A stretch of DNA of 64,000 nucleotides from Nostoc sp. LPT (lineage in GTDB: Bacteria > Cyanobacteriota > Cyanobacteriia > Cyanobacteriales > Nostocaceae), in assembly GCF_017115165.1 (NCBI RefSeq), contig NZ_JABXKF010000166.1:1-64000 (forward strand), in the 5' to 3' direction. Numbering within the stretch: position 1 is the first letter of the stretch; each line of letters begins with the position of its first letter. Positions 15,849 to 25,749 of the stretch are shown in pieces. Below the pieces are notes generated by a model that saw nothing but the letters and a program-made list of their open reading frames with translations, was not told where the DNA came from and searched no databases. Position numbers and translations under genes: made by a program.

Positions 15849-17453
15849 TCAGACTTTCTGTGCAGTTACTTCCTGTGGTTTTTCTTGAGTTTGCAAAGAT
15901 GCATACAACCTATTCAATGCATTTACATAAGCTTGCGCGGATGCCACGATGATATCTGTGTTCGCTGCATGACCAGAAAAGACTTTAGATTCATAACGTA
16001 AACGAATTGTCACTTCGCCAATGGCATCAATACCGGCTGTTACTGACTGCACAGAAAACTCAATTAACTGATTGGGTACATTCACCACACGGTTGATGGC
16101 TTTGTAAACTGCATCCACTGGCCCAGTACCGATCGCAGCATCAGTTAATTCTTCACCTTCTGGGGTACGCAGAGTAACTGTAGCAGTAGGACGGGCGTTG
16201 CTACCACAGGAAACTTGCACCAACTCTACCCGGAACAAATCAGGTGCTTGTTGGATTTCATCGTTAACGATCGCTTCCAAATCCCAATCAGATATTTCTT
16301 TCTTTTTATCTGCTACTTCTTTAAATCTGACGAAGGCTTTATTTAATTCAGTATCTGACAGATCAAAGCCCAATTCTTTCAACCGACTACGAAAAGCATT
16401 TCTACCGGAATGCTTGCCCAAAACTATTTGATTGTCTGTTAAGCCAACCAATTGGGCATCCATAATTTCGTAAGTTAGCTTGTTCTTTAACACACCATCT
16501 TGGTGAATTCCAGACTCATGGGCAAAGGCATTTGCACCGACGATCGCTTTATTTGGTTGTACTAACATTCCCGTCAAATTGGAAACTAAGCGTGAGGTTT
16601 TATAAATTTGTCGGGTGTCGATATTTGTCAGGGATTCTTGAGAATTTTCTGGTCTGCCGAGATAAGGGTTAAAATATTGCCGCCGCACGTGCAACGCCAT
16701 TACCAATTCTTCTAGTGATGCATTGCCAGCGCGTTCGCCAATGCCATTGATCGTACATTCTAGTTGCCGTGCGCCATTTTTTACGGCTTCTAAGAAGTTA
16801 GCAACTGCCAAGCCTAAATCATTATGACCGTGTACGGAAATAATCGCTTGGTCGATGTTGGGGACATTCTCAATAATGCCTTTAATTATTGCCCCAAATT
16901 CGCTAGGAGTTGTGTAACCCACAGTATCGGGAATGTTAACTGTTGTTGCACCAGCTGCGATCGTTCGCTCTAACACTTGGTACAGAAATTCTGGATCGGA
17001 ACGGGCCGCATCCATCGGGGAAAATTCGATATCTGTCATGAAGGACTTGGCATAAGCTACCATTTCTTCGGCGATCGCTAGTACTTCTGCCCGTGACTTT
17101 CGCAATTGATACTCTAAATGAATATCAGAAGTCGAAATAAATGTGTGAATTCTGGCGTTAACTGCTGGTTTTAATGCTTCGGCAGCCGCTTCAATATCTG
17201 CTTTAATCGCTCTTGCCAAACTACAAACTACCGGGCCATTTTCTGTGCCGACAATTTGAGCAATCTTCTTGACTGCTTCAAAATCTCCAGGACTAGCAAA
17301 GGCAAAGCCTGCTTCAATTACATCTACACCTAGACGCGCTAATTGCTTGGCAATAACTAGCTTTTCGTCTATATTCAAAGTCGCTCCCGGACACTGCTCT
17401 CCATCTCGCAATGTTGTATCAAAAATAATGATTCGATCGGTTTTGTTTGTCAT
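15849..17453 (-). CDS. leuA: 2-isopropylmalate synthase
   Basis: 534 residues, full length for LeuA. It condenses 2-oxoisovalerate with acetyl-CoA, the first committed step of leucine synthesis, in the cytosol. The catalytic TIM barrel begins FDTTLRDGEQCPG (first metal-site Asp and Arg) and includes HGHNDLGLA (metal His), NGIGERAGN and HESGIHQDG. The C-terminal domain (from ~400; VSCGSNARPTATVTL, then VTAGIDAIGEVTI) is the leucine-feedback regulatory module. The start ATG at 17453 precedes TNKTDRIIIFDTTLRDG as usual. No leu leader peptide or other leu genes lie adjacent. Confidence 0.96.
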   Translation of the reverse strand: MTNKTDRIIIFDTTLRDGEQCPGATLNIDEKLVIAKQLARLGVDVIEAGFAFASPGDFEAVKKIAQIVGTENGPVVCSLARAIKADIEAAAEALKPAVNARIHTFISTSDIHLEYQLRKSRAEVLAIAEEMVAYAKSFMTDIEFSPMDAARSDPEFLYQVLERTIAAGATTVNIPDTVGYTTPSEFGAIIKGIIENVPNIDQAIISVHGHNDLGLAVANFLEAVKNGARQLECTINGIGERAGNASLEELVMALHVRRQYFNPYLGRPENSQESLTNIDTRQIYKTSRLVSNLTGMLVQPNKAIVGANAFAHESGIHQDGVLKNKLTYEIMDAQLVGLTDNQIVLGKHSGRNAFRSRLKELGFDLSDTELNKAFVRFKEVADKKKEISDWDLEAIVNDEIQQAPDLFRVELVQVSCGSNARPTATVTLRTPEGEELTDAAIGTGPVDAVYKAINRVVNVPNQLIEFSVQSVTAGIDAIGEVTIRLRYESKVFSGHAANTDIIVASAQAYVNALNRLYASLQTQEKPQEVTAQKV

Positions 17454-17537
17454 TTGTCCTTTGTTGTTTAGTGTTTACTTGTGGCTTAATATATCTTCAA
17501 CTCTAGGTTTTCTTTTTGTAAATAATTGTTAAAGCTA

Positions 17538-18059
17538 TTAACCTTCAGTTTTTTCTATTTGATCTCTGATATCATTTAAATCTATATATCTATCAGTAGC
17601 ATTGCGTAGTTCTCTAGCAATCATTCCTTCTGTTGATACTACCGTAATATGTGTATTTTTTGAACGTAATAGTTCGATTGCTCTTTCAAAATCTCCATCA
17701 CCACTGAATAATACTACTCGGTCATACTGGTCTACTGTATTAAACATATCTACAACAATTTCAATATCTAAATTCGCTTTTTGCGAGTAACGACCTGACG
17801 TATCATCATAATATTCTTTGAGAATTTTAGTTCGTACTGTATATCCTAGACTAATTAGAGCGTCTCTGAAACCTCGCTGGTCTTGTGGATCTTTTAAGCC
17901 AGTGTACCAGAAGGCATTAATTAATGTTGTTTCTGATTGCTCATGTTTGAAGTATTCTAAGACTCGCCGCGGGTCAAAAAACCAGCCATTTTTTTGTTGA
18001 GCATAGAACATATTGTTTCCATCTACAAAAATAGACAGACGATTCATTGGAGAACCCAT
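17538..18059 (-). CDS. NYN domain (LabA/DUF88) protein, putative RNase
   Basis: 173 residues. A PIN-like NYN fold: RLSIFVDGNNMFYAQQK supplies the first acidic residue and Asn, AFWYTG and LDIEIVVDMF the middle acidic position, and LFSGDGDFERAIELLRS the last acidic cluster. NYN proteins are metal-dependent ribonucleases or RNA binders. LabA itself is a circadian output factor in Synechococcus, and this is a family relative only. Met5 (18047) is an alternative start directly before the domain. It lies 84 bp upstream of leuA on the same strand. Confidence 0.82.
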   Translation of the reverse strand: MGSPMNRLSIFVDGNNMFYAQQKNGWFFDPRRVLEYFKHEQSETTLINAFWYTGLKDPQDQRGFRDALISLGYTVRTKILKEYYDDTSGRYSQKANLDIEIVVDMFNTVDQYDRVVLFSGDGDFERAIELLRSKNTHITVVSTEGMIARELRNATDRYIDLNDIRDQIEKTEG

Positions 18060-18796
18060 ACAAATTTACACCTAATAATATATATGAATTTAGATGGAAC
18101 AATAGATTATAGCAATTTTCAAATGCCTTGTTTGCTAATATCTATAACGTAGTTCTTTATCTATAGCTTTTATCCTACCTCTTTCAAGACATAAAAACGC
18201 CTACAATATTGGAGTTGAGATCCAGGGTGTTAACCTGATTCACCCAGCACAGCAAGAGCCACCCGGCGATCAAAATCTACCCATAAAATTGACCCAGTAA
18301 CAGCATTCATCGCTGCATAACACTAAAGTTTACTCCTAAAGAGGTATAACATCGGCTTAAGGTAAAATATAAATTAATGCCTATCTTTCGGTAAAGCTGT
18401 CAGTATCAGGACACCGTTTGTGGAGATTACCAACATTGCACCAAAGACAGAAGACAGCCTTGGAAGTGCTTCTGGTATAGCACCCAGTTAATAACGTGTA
18501 TGTTGGTTAGGTGAGGGTAAAATCTTGCCACAACCAAATGCACAGGTAGAGTATATCCGGCTCCAATCTATGAGACAATCACTACTTGTAACTCATTCAA
18601 CAGAAAAAGAATAAATTAACTAGTGGTTGAGTAAGAATTTCTTGGGGGCTAGCTCTGCCAATCAAAGTTTGTTGATCAATAGAAGATACTTTACAAATGT
18701 ATAAGATTATCATTTAAGTCTTATTTCAATGTGCTTACACTAAAACGTGGTCTGAATAAATAAAAGTGTTGGACTTAAATCAATCAGTAACACGAT
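18060..18796. other. long intergenic region before the CHASE2 kinase
   Basis: 737 bp. A 25-codon minus-strand stretch near 18230-18320 (MNAVTGSILWVDFDRRVALA, stop at the GGTTAA) looks protein-like but is too short to name. Otherwise I see no gene, RNA or repeat. Confidence 0.4.
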
Positions 18797-21160
18797 ATGG
18801 CAGAAGAACCTACATCTACCTTAACTAAAAACTATGTCTCTACTGCCAAAGGACTGTCAAGTAAACCAACAAAAGTGACTTCTACAGCATCTGCTCGCCA
18901 CTCCCGGTGGATGGTTCGCTTAGGTCATCTACTGGCAGGTACTTGGGCAATCGGGGGCGCACTATTGAGCGCTTCTGGTGGAGAATTGGTTCAATTGATG
19001 GACAATCAGGTGCTTTCTGGCTTTTTTCAACTGCGCGGGCCGATCACACCTCCAGAAGACATTGTAATTTTAGCAATAGACGATCAGTCAATATCGGTTC
19101 CCGAACAGTACTATAAAACAGATCCGAAACAGTATGCCTACTTAGAAACACTAAAATCTTATCCTTATAAACGTGCTGCATACTCCCAGGTAATCACAAA
19201 ATTAATCGAAGCAGGTGCTCGCGCTGTAGCATTAGATGTAGTTTTTGACACAGCAAGCAGTTATGGAGTTACGGACGATCGCCAATTTCAGGCAGTATTG
19301 CAAAAATATGGCAAAAAAGTTACTTTAGCAGCCGTCTACGAAAATTCCCAGACGCACCAAGGCTCTTTTACGCAACTAACAGACCCACAACAAATGTTTC
19401 GTACAGGGTCAGTATCCATTGGCTCAGTTAATTTTCCTTTAGAAGTAGATGGAAAAATTCATCGATTAGCGAGTGAGTTTCCCAAATTATTAGGTGAAGA
19501 TAATCAATTTACCAAAAAGCAACTCTCTTTTGATGAAGCAGCGCTGAGGGCAGCACAAGTAAATTATCCTCAACCAAAGGGCGATCGCATTTATTTTTGG
19601 GGGCCTGCGGGTACATTTGAGCAAAAACCTTTTTGGCACGTACTCGACCCGGAAAACTGGAACAGCTATTTGCAGCAGGGAAAGGTGTTCAAAGACAAGA
19701 TCGTGCTGATTGGTGCAACAGATCAGTTACATAATGATTATTATCCAGTCGCTGGTAGTAATAGCACTGAATCGATGTCGGGCGTAGAAATTCACGCCAA
19801 TGCGATCGCAACTTTGATGACAGGGAAAGCGATCGCCCCAGGGATTAAGAGTCCACCATTGCAGGGTTTGTTTGTGCTAATGCTAGTGGGCAGTTCAGCC
19901 TTGATGATTAGCAGACGCAAGCGTAGCATCCATAGATTTTTCTATAGCCTGGCCTTGTCTGGCACTTGGGGAGTAATTAGCTATGGGTTATTTGTCTATG
20001 GTCAGTTAATTTTTCCCACCAGTGTACCAATGATGGCGATCGCCATGACCGGAATTTGCTATTTAGCAACCTCAGTCATCAGGGAAAGCATCAGAAAACG
20101 CCAATTAGTAGACATTTTTCAGAAGTATAAAACTTCCCCCGTTGTCCAAGAGATTATCAGCCAACAAGATGACTTCCAACACCTAATCCAGCAACGAGAT
20201 TTAGCCTTATCAGGGAAAGTTTTGGCTGGACGATACAAAATTGTCAAAGTTCTCGGTTGCGGTGGATTTAGTGAAACCTACATTGCCGAAGATACCCAAC
20301 GTCCTGGAAATCCGCGATGTGTTGTCAAACAACTAAAACCAGCCAACACCAAACCAGAAGGATTGCAACTTGCCAGACGTTTATTTAACTCAGAGGCACA
20401 AACACTAGAAAAATTGGGAAGGCACGCTCAAATTCCTCAACTTTTGGCCTATTTTGAAGAAGATGAAGAATTTTATTTAGTGCAAGAAGAGATAATTGGT
20501 CATCCTTTAAATCAAGAACTTTTAGCAGGTAGAGCAATTGAAGAAATTGCCGCGATCAAAATTATCAGGGACTTATTGCAAACATTAACATTTGTCCATG
20601 AAAACCACGTGATTCATCGGGATATTAAACCCAATAATATCATCCGGCGACACTCAGATGGAAAACTGGTGTTGATTGACTTTGGAGCCGTTAAGGAAGT
20701 CGGCATCAAACAGCTTGATCGTCAAGAGTCAACCCCTTTCACCATTGGAATTGGTACTCAGGGTTACGCACCAAGCGAACAATGTTTTGGGCGTCCACAT
20801 TACAGTAGTGATATCTATGCAGTTGGTATGGTTGGGATTAAAGCCTTAACTGGTGTAGCACCCCGTGAGCTAGATAGAGATGCTAACGGGGAGATCAAAT
20901 GGAGCGATCGCACTCAGGTGAGTCACTCCCTAGCTCAGATTCTCAGTAAAATGGTGCTGGATGACTTTAAACAGCGATATCAGTCTGCATCAGAAGCTCT
21001 TAAGGATCTTGAAGCTCTTAAAGCTCTTCAAGCACTTGACGATTTGGTAAATTCCCAACACAGACACTATATCCCACAAGATGACTTATTAATGAATACT
21101 TTAGATGAATTAAGCGCTCCCACAAAATCTTACTCAGAAGGACAAGAGACTTCCAATTAA
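18797..21160 (+). CDS. CHASE2-domain serine/threonine protein kinase
   Basis: 787 residues. A transmembrane segment near 40-60 leads into an extracytoplasmic CHASE2 sensor (~65-350; EDIVILAIDDQSI, RAVALDVVFD, GKIVLIGA-like KDKIVLIGATDQ). Two or three transmembrane helices follow (~350-425). The Hanks-type kinase starts near 478: Gly loop LGCGGFSETY, Lys in CVVKQL, catalytic HRDIKPNN with Asp609, DFG Asp628 and GTQGYAPSEQ activation segment. It should phosphorylate proteins on Ser/Thr in response to an external signal. Substrates are unknown and no partner is adjacent. All catalytic residues are present. Confidence 0.93.
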   Translation: MAEEPTSTLTKNYVSTAKGLSSKPTKVTSTASARHSRWMVRLGHLLAGTWAIGGALLSASGGELVQLMDNQVLSGFFQLRGPITPPEDIVILAIDDQSISVPEQYYKTDPKQYAYLETLKSYPYKRAAYSQVITKLIEAGARAVALDVVFDTASSYGVTDDRQFQAVLQKYGKKVTLAAVYENSQTHQGSFTQLTDPQQMFRTGSVSIGSVNFPLEVDGKIHRLASEFPKLLGEDNQFTKKQLSFDEAALRAAQVNYPQPKGDRIYFWGPAGTFEQKPFWHVLDPENWNSYLQQGKVFKDKIVLIGATDQLHNDYYPVAGSNSTESMSGVEIHANAIATLMTGKAIAPGIKSPPLQGLFVLMLVGSSALMISRRKRSIHRFFYSLALSGTWGVISYGLFVYGQLIFPTSVPMMAIAMTGICYLATSVIRESIRKRQLVDIFQKYKTSPVVQEIISQQDDFQHLIQQRDLALSGKVLAGRYKIVKVLGCGGFSETYIAEDTQRPGNPRCVVKQLKPANTKPEGLQLARRLFNSEAQTLEKLGRHAQIPQLLAYFEEDEEFYLVQEEIIGHPLNQELLAGRAIEEIAAIKIIRDLLQTLTFVHENHVIHRDIKPNNIIRRHSDGKLVLIDFGAVKEVGIKQLDRQESTPFTIGIGTQGYAPSEQCFGRPHYSSDIYAVGMVGIKALTGVAPRELDRDANGEIKWSDRTQVSHSLAQILSKMVLDDFKQRYQSASEALKDLEALKALQALDDLVNSQHRHYIPQDDLLMNTLDELSAPTKSYSEGQETSN

Positions 21161-21270
21161 CAATTCAAAATTCAAAATGACGCTCTCTACGAGACGCTGT
21201 GCGTAGCTTGCTTCTCTGTAAGAGTACGCGGACTCGCTTGCCGCCGGCGCTAACAAAATTCAAAATTCAA
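21161..21270. repeat. Nostoc-type palindromic repeat cassette
   Basis: CTCTACGAGACGCTGTGCGTAG and neighbouring GCGGACTCGC/GCCGCCGGCGC blocks form nested palindromes. They are flanked by direct AATTCAAAATTCAAAAT copies (21162-21178 and 21255-21269). The cassette type recurs near 2370, 4795, 14030 and 34540 in related forms. Confidence 0.6.
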
Positions 21271-21512
21271 GACATTTTGAGTTGGGGATTTAAACCCCGA
21301 CTCAAAATATGCTAAGTGTAGACATAGGGGATTTAAACCCTTGAATGTATGATAAAAAAGTATCCAATTGCTGTGGAAGCTGTTCTTGAGTAGGGGAAGC
21401 AAAATCTGATAGTTGTAATTTAATTTTTGGAGTTGCCATATAGTGGGGAGATGAGAAGAAGGATTTCCCCCTTCTCTGTTTGTGGCTTTTTCACTCAGCC
21501 CTGCACATGATT
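21161..21512. other. intergenic region between convergent kinase and reductase genes
   Basis: 352 bp. It holds the palindromic cassette and two copies of GGGGATTTAAACCC (around 21283 and 21327). No gene seen. Confidence 0.5.
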
Positions 21513-22859
21513 TTAATTTAACGACAGAAATTCTTCTCCTGTTGTGGGATGAATGGCTATGGTTTGATCAAAATCTTCCTTAGTAATGCCTTTGCGAATT
21601 GCCACACCGAGGCTTTGAATGATATCTGCTGCGTGTTCACCCACCATATGAGCGCCCAAAACTTGTCCAGAATCAGCATTAACCACTAACTTTATAGTGG
21701 TTGGCTCATTTTGTTCGATCATCTGATACAACAGTGGTTGGAATTGGGTACGGTAGCATTCTACAGATTCACCAAATTTTTCCCGTGCTTTCGCTTCCGT
21801 CATCCCTACACTAGCCGCTTCTGGACGACAAAAAACAGCAGTGGGCACATAATCATAATTTAGTTTTTGCGCCTTGTTGCCAAAAACTGTATCGGCAAAG
21901 GCAATACCTTCTGCCTTAGCCACTGGAGTCAATTGCACCCGACTGGTGCAATCACCCACAGCAAAAATATTTTCTTGGCTGGTGCGGCTGTATTCATCTA
22001 CTTTGATTGCACCATCCTCGCCTAATTCAATATGGGCATTTTCCAAACCAAGATTCTTAGTATTTGGAGCATAACCTGTGGCAACTAAGATGGTATCTGC
22101 TGTAATTATTTCTTGGCTCTCACCAGTAATAGTTAACAACAAACCCTCTTCTGAGAATTTGATTTCTTGAACAGTGCTGTTGGTGAACAACTTAATTTTG
22201 CGTTTAATCAAACCCTGTTGTACAGCAGAGCGAATGTCATCATCAAATCCCGATAAAATCATCTCGTCTTTTTCAATCACCGTCACTTCGCAGCCGAAAG
22301 CGTGCATCATGCTGGAAAATTCTACGCCAATGTAGCCGCCGCCAATAATTGCTAAACGTTTCGGTAGATAGGGTAGCTGAAACATCTCGCGGGATGTGAT
22401 GGCGTATTCTATACCTGGGATATTGGGCTTAAGGGGTTGCCCTCCCACAGCAATTAAAATTTTGTCGGCTGTAACTTTGCGTCCATCAACATTGATAGTA
22501 TGGGCATCGATGAAAGTGGCACGTTGAGATATTAATTCAATTCCAGCTTTTTGCAATTGCTGAAAATAGGATTGGTTAACGCTGTCAATGTGCTGATGTA
22601 CTGACTTAATAAATAATGTCCAGTCAAAGTATGTTTGACAGTCACTCCACCCATAACTATGCGCTATTTGATTTTGCAGGGCGAAGTCAGCAGCGTAGAC
22701 AATCAGCTTTTTCGGAACGCAGCCGCGATTTACACAAGTTCCACCAATGGCTTCTTCTTCGGCAACAGCGACACGTACACCATAACTAGCTGCTTTTTTA
22801 GCTGCTGCCAATCCCCCAGGCCCAGCACCAATGACAAACAAATCATAATCAAATGTCAT
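21513..22859 (-). CDS. glutathione-reductase-like disulfide oxidoreductase
   Basis: 448 residues. FAD motif VIGAGPGGLAAAKKAA near the N-terminus, redox pair in GGTCVNRGCVPKK, second Rossmann motif IIGGGYIGVEFSS, FAD-Asp motif IFAVGDC and the C-terminal dimer His-Glu in IHPTTGEE. These place it in the class I pyridine nucleotide-disulfide family nearest to glutathione reductase. At the end of the NAD(P) strand it has VIEKD: the Glu is typical of NADH users, while the Lys could still contact NADPH, so cofactor is uncertain. A paralogue of 458 residues lies at 53747-55123. The neighbours do not define its role. Confidence 0.85.
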   Translation of the reverse strand: MTFDYDLFVIGAGPGGLAAAKKAASYGVRVAVAEEEAIGGTCVNRGCVPKKLIVYAADFALQNQIAHSYGWSDCQTYFDWTLFIKSVHQHIDSVNQSYFQQLQKAGIELISQRATFIDAHTINVDGRKVTADKILIAVGGQPLKPNIPGIEYAITSREMFQLPYLPKRLAIIGGGYIGVEFSSMMHAFGCEVTVIEKDEMILSGFDDDIRSAVQQGLIKRKIKLFTNSTVQEIKFSEEGLLLTITGESQEIITADTILVATGYAPNTKNLGLENAHIELGEDGAIKVDEYSRTSQENIFAVGDCTSRVQLTPVAKAEGIAFADTVFGNKAQKLNYDYVPTAVFCRPEAASVGMTEAKAREKFGESVECYRTQFQPLLYQMIEQNEPTTIKLVVNADSGQVLGAHMVGEHAADIIQSLGVAIRKGITKEDFDQTIAIHPTTGEEFLSLN

Positions 22860-23192
22860 AAAAATCTGTTCCTTTTTTACTGTTTGGAAAGCAGAGCTAT
22901 TTCATCCCTTATAGTGATTCAGACAAAACTTCATCTACTGTCTTTGGATGGACAATTTGGGATGAAATCAGGCTGATAATATGTAGGATATTGCCGCATT
23001 AATAGTATTAGATCGAAAAAGAACAGCGATCGCCCAATTATTACTAACTTATATTACATTTTTTTGACAAATAACGCATCTTGTCTAGGCAGTACTTAGA
23101 AGTGCGATCGCTGGCGACAAGGTGTAACCCATTGCTTAATTTGGGCAGCAGCCATACTAGAAAACAACTGGAAATACGTTGTTTGCAGATAA
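22860..23192. other. intergenic region, nothing recognised
   Basis: 333 bp between the reductase start and the 3' end of a STAND gene. Two HIP1-like GCGATCGC sites; no gene or structured repeat seen. Confidence 0.5.
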
Positions 23193-25523
23193 TTATGGGC
23201 AATCAAGTAAAGTTTGCATCTCCTGTGCATCCTTTGTCATTCCCAATTGCTCAAAACCATTGATAGCCTGAGTTGATAATTGACGGGCTTTCTCTGGACT
23301 TCCCCAATTTCTCTCCCAGCGAGCAAAAGAACGTTGGTAGCGAGCCAAACGACGTTTATTATTGGTGCTTTTGGCGACTGTTAAGCCTTGAGTTAATAGT
23401 TTTTGAGCTTCATCGCAATCATCTTGTTCAATGGCAATGTCAGCAAGCCAATTTTGAGCAGAATTGATCACCCGATGCCAATTAATTTTTTTTGCACTTT
23501 CCATCACATCTTGAAATAGCTTCTTTGCTAAAAGATATTCACCTTCTGAATAAAAGATTTCAGCCCGATGATAAAGAACGGGAATAAAATAGCGGATGTG
23601 CTTTCGCTCCTCTAGATTCGCCTCAATCACCAATTTTTCTTCTACATTTAGCCAGTGGTGTGCATCTTGATAATCTTTCTGTCTGATTTGCAGCCTAGCT
23701 ATACTTTCGGCTAAGTCAGCCTGAACGCATGAATCTGCATGGTCACGTAAAACCCATGCCTGTTGTAAAATTTCGTCTGCTTTTTTCAGACTTTCAGGTG
23801 AACATTCGCGAATCAGCAGCCAGGTTTTGCGGATCATGAATTTCACTAAAGATGACCATTCACCACGTCGTTCTGATTGTTCTATGAGCCATTGCAACCA
23901 ATCGAGGCGATCGTCCCAATAAGCATATAGATTGGCGTAGTGGTTCAAGAGCAACCACAAATCCCTAACTTCTGCATAGTGGTTTTGGTTTTTACACCAA
24001 TAAAGTACTGCCCGCAGATTTCCTTCCTCTTCCTCTAACCTGTCGTAATGTATCCATTTTTCCCAATCTTCTCCGCCATAACTGTAGGCAAAATCCAGAT
24101 ACCATTTCACCCACCGATTCCGTGCTTCTTTTTCAAAATCTGGGTAAGCAGCTAATTCTGCTAAGGCATACTCACGAGTCAGAGAGAGCATCTCAAAGCG
24201 CTTAGTCTTTAGGTGGAGATTCACAAAGCAAAGTTGCTGTAAACGTGCCAAGCCATTATTTACAGCATCAGGAGCGGCTGTTAGTCCAGCAACCTCAGCT
24301 ACAGCAGCTTGGATAGGAGAGTCAAGAAAAATCGCCAGTGACATCAGTAACTTGTGAGGTGGTTGTCCCTTAATTCCTTGCACTGATTGCTCAAAGCAAA
24401 AACGAGCTACATCACTTGTAGCCGAGGTCAATCGATCCAATACTGAGTTTAAAGAGTAGCCACTGGATACTTGACCGATCGCATATACGATGGCGAGGGG
24501 GATTCCATCAGTGTGATCGTACAGCCGCTTCGAGTCTTCATCGTTGATAGTTATAGCTTTTTCTTCAGCTTGTTGTTGAATCAACTGCAAACCATCATCT
24601 AAGGGCAAGTTTTGCAGACGGATCGGCAGCAAGGCAATTTGTTCACGGCTAGTAATTACTACTTTTACGCAAATGGGTAGATTGTATAAGAACTCTATGA
24701 CCTCATTCCTGTCCTCTATAGTCTCCATATTGTCCACAATCAACAGTGTTCTCTGTTTCGAGAGACTTTGGCGTACACGGTCAAATTGGTCATTGGCAGG
24801 AGATTGAATAATCGTTGGGTCGTCTAAGGCATTAGCAATTTCCCGAAAGATATCGCGCAGGTTGTGCTGTCCCTGTTGCCGCCGCAAAATACTATCGGGA
24901 ATGAGCTCCTGTTGTTTGGCTGAAGTGAAAATAATCGCATCAAATCTGGGTGCGTCAGAAGAGTTTTTGTTACTGGCTTTTAAGCATAGGTAAGCAGCTT
25001 CTAACACCAGTGCCGTTTTACCTACGCCACCAATACCATGCACTGTAATCATATGAGCACCATGATCCGGTGAAAGGCGTTCCAGAAGCTTCTTCATATC
25101 CGCTTCCCGACCAATAAATTGGGTGTAAGTCGGTGCTGGCAGATTGTGGGGAATGGAGCGGCTTTTGATAGCAGATACGACAGAATTTCTGCGATATCCA
25201 TGTTTTTCCAAAATATACACAAGATTACTGGACTTGACACTTTTATTTGTTTCTCCTGTCAAAGTTTCAATGTCCCGATAAATATTGCTTAACCCTGCTC
25301 TGACAACAGCGTTTTTTTTGTGTAAATCTTGACCAATCTTTTTCAAGCTGTACCCACAGAGTAACCCAAGTAACAGGTCTTTTTTAGTACTTTGTCTATA
25401 ACGCTTTTGAAGCGTAACCTCCAAGTTAGTCAGTAGTCGATCTATCTCCCAGTCCTGCAAAATCTTGCGATTCCAACTTTTAGGTAAATTCCAACCTTCT
25501 GACTGACCTGACATAAATATCAC
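23193..25523 (-). CDS. HTH / NB-ARC STAND NTPase with TPR-like C-terminus
   Basis: 776 residues. The N-terminal ~100 (LLLGLLCGYSLKKIGQDLHK, then LSNIYRDIETLTG) looks like a helix-turn-helix adaptor of the kind found in cyanobacterial STAND proteins. NB-ARC: FIGREADMKKLLE, P-loop HGIGGVGKTALV near 158-170, Walker B LLIVDNMETI, VVITSREQIAL and DGIPLAIVYAIG. From ~480 the protein is helical with TPR-like units (YHRAEIFYSEGEYLLAKKLF, ADIAIEQDDCDEAQKLL). The role is probably ligand-gated oligomerisation. The output domain would be the HTH, suggesting regulation rather than killing; that is inference. Confidence 0.82.
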   Translation of the reverse strand: MIFMSGQSEGWNLPKSWNRKILQDWEIDRLLTNLEVTLQKRYRQSTKKDLLLGLLCGYSLKKIGQDLHKKNAVVRAGLSNIYRDIETLTGETNKSVKSSNLVYILEKHGYRRNSVVSAIKSRSIPHNLPAPTYTQFIGREADMKKLLERLSPDHGAHMITVHGIGGVGKTALVLEAAYLCLKASNKNSSDAPRFDAIIFTSAKQQELIPDSILRRQQGQHNLRDIFREIANALDDPTIIQSPANDQFDRVRQSLSKQRTLLIVDNMETIEDRNEVIEFLYNLPICVKVVITSREQIALLPIRLQNLPLDDGLQLIQQQAEEKAITINDEDSKRLYDHTDGIPLAIVYAIGQVSSGYSLNSVLDRLTSATSDVARFCFEQSVQGIKGQPPHKLLMSLAIFLDSPIQAAVAEVAGLTAAPDAVNNGLARLQQLCFVNLHLKTKRFEMLSLTREYALAELAAYPDFEKEARNRWVKWYLDFAYSYGGEDWEKWIHYDRLEEEEGNLRAVLYWCKNQNHYAEVRDLWLLLNHYANLYAYWDDRLDWLQWLIEQSERRGEWSSLVKFMIRKTWLLIRECSPESLKKADEILQQAWVLRDHADSCVQADLAESIARLQIRQKDYQDAHHWLNVEEKLVIEANLEERKHIRYFIPVLYHRAEIFYSEGEYLLAKKLFQDVMESAKKINWHRVINSAQNWLADIAIEQDDCDEAQKLLTQGLTVAKSTNNKRRLARYQRSFARWERNWGSPEKARQLSTQAINGFEQLGMTKDAQEMQTLLDCP

Positions 25524-25749
25524 CCGATAAATTGGTTATCAATGTGGCATTAGTCACAACATTTTAACAAACAGAAGTTCTCTAAATCACTAACATTTTT
25601 TTAACAGTGTTAGGGCATGTCACAAATTTATTCCTTAAGCTAATTTATAAGTTTATTTTGGTCTCTACTAAGTAGAGGCTTCCCACATACTGGCTTCTCA
25701 GTTCTAGAACTGTGCCAGGTTATTTTTTCACAAATTACTCAATAAAACT

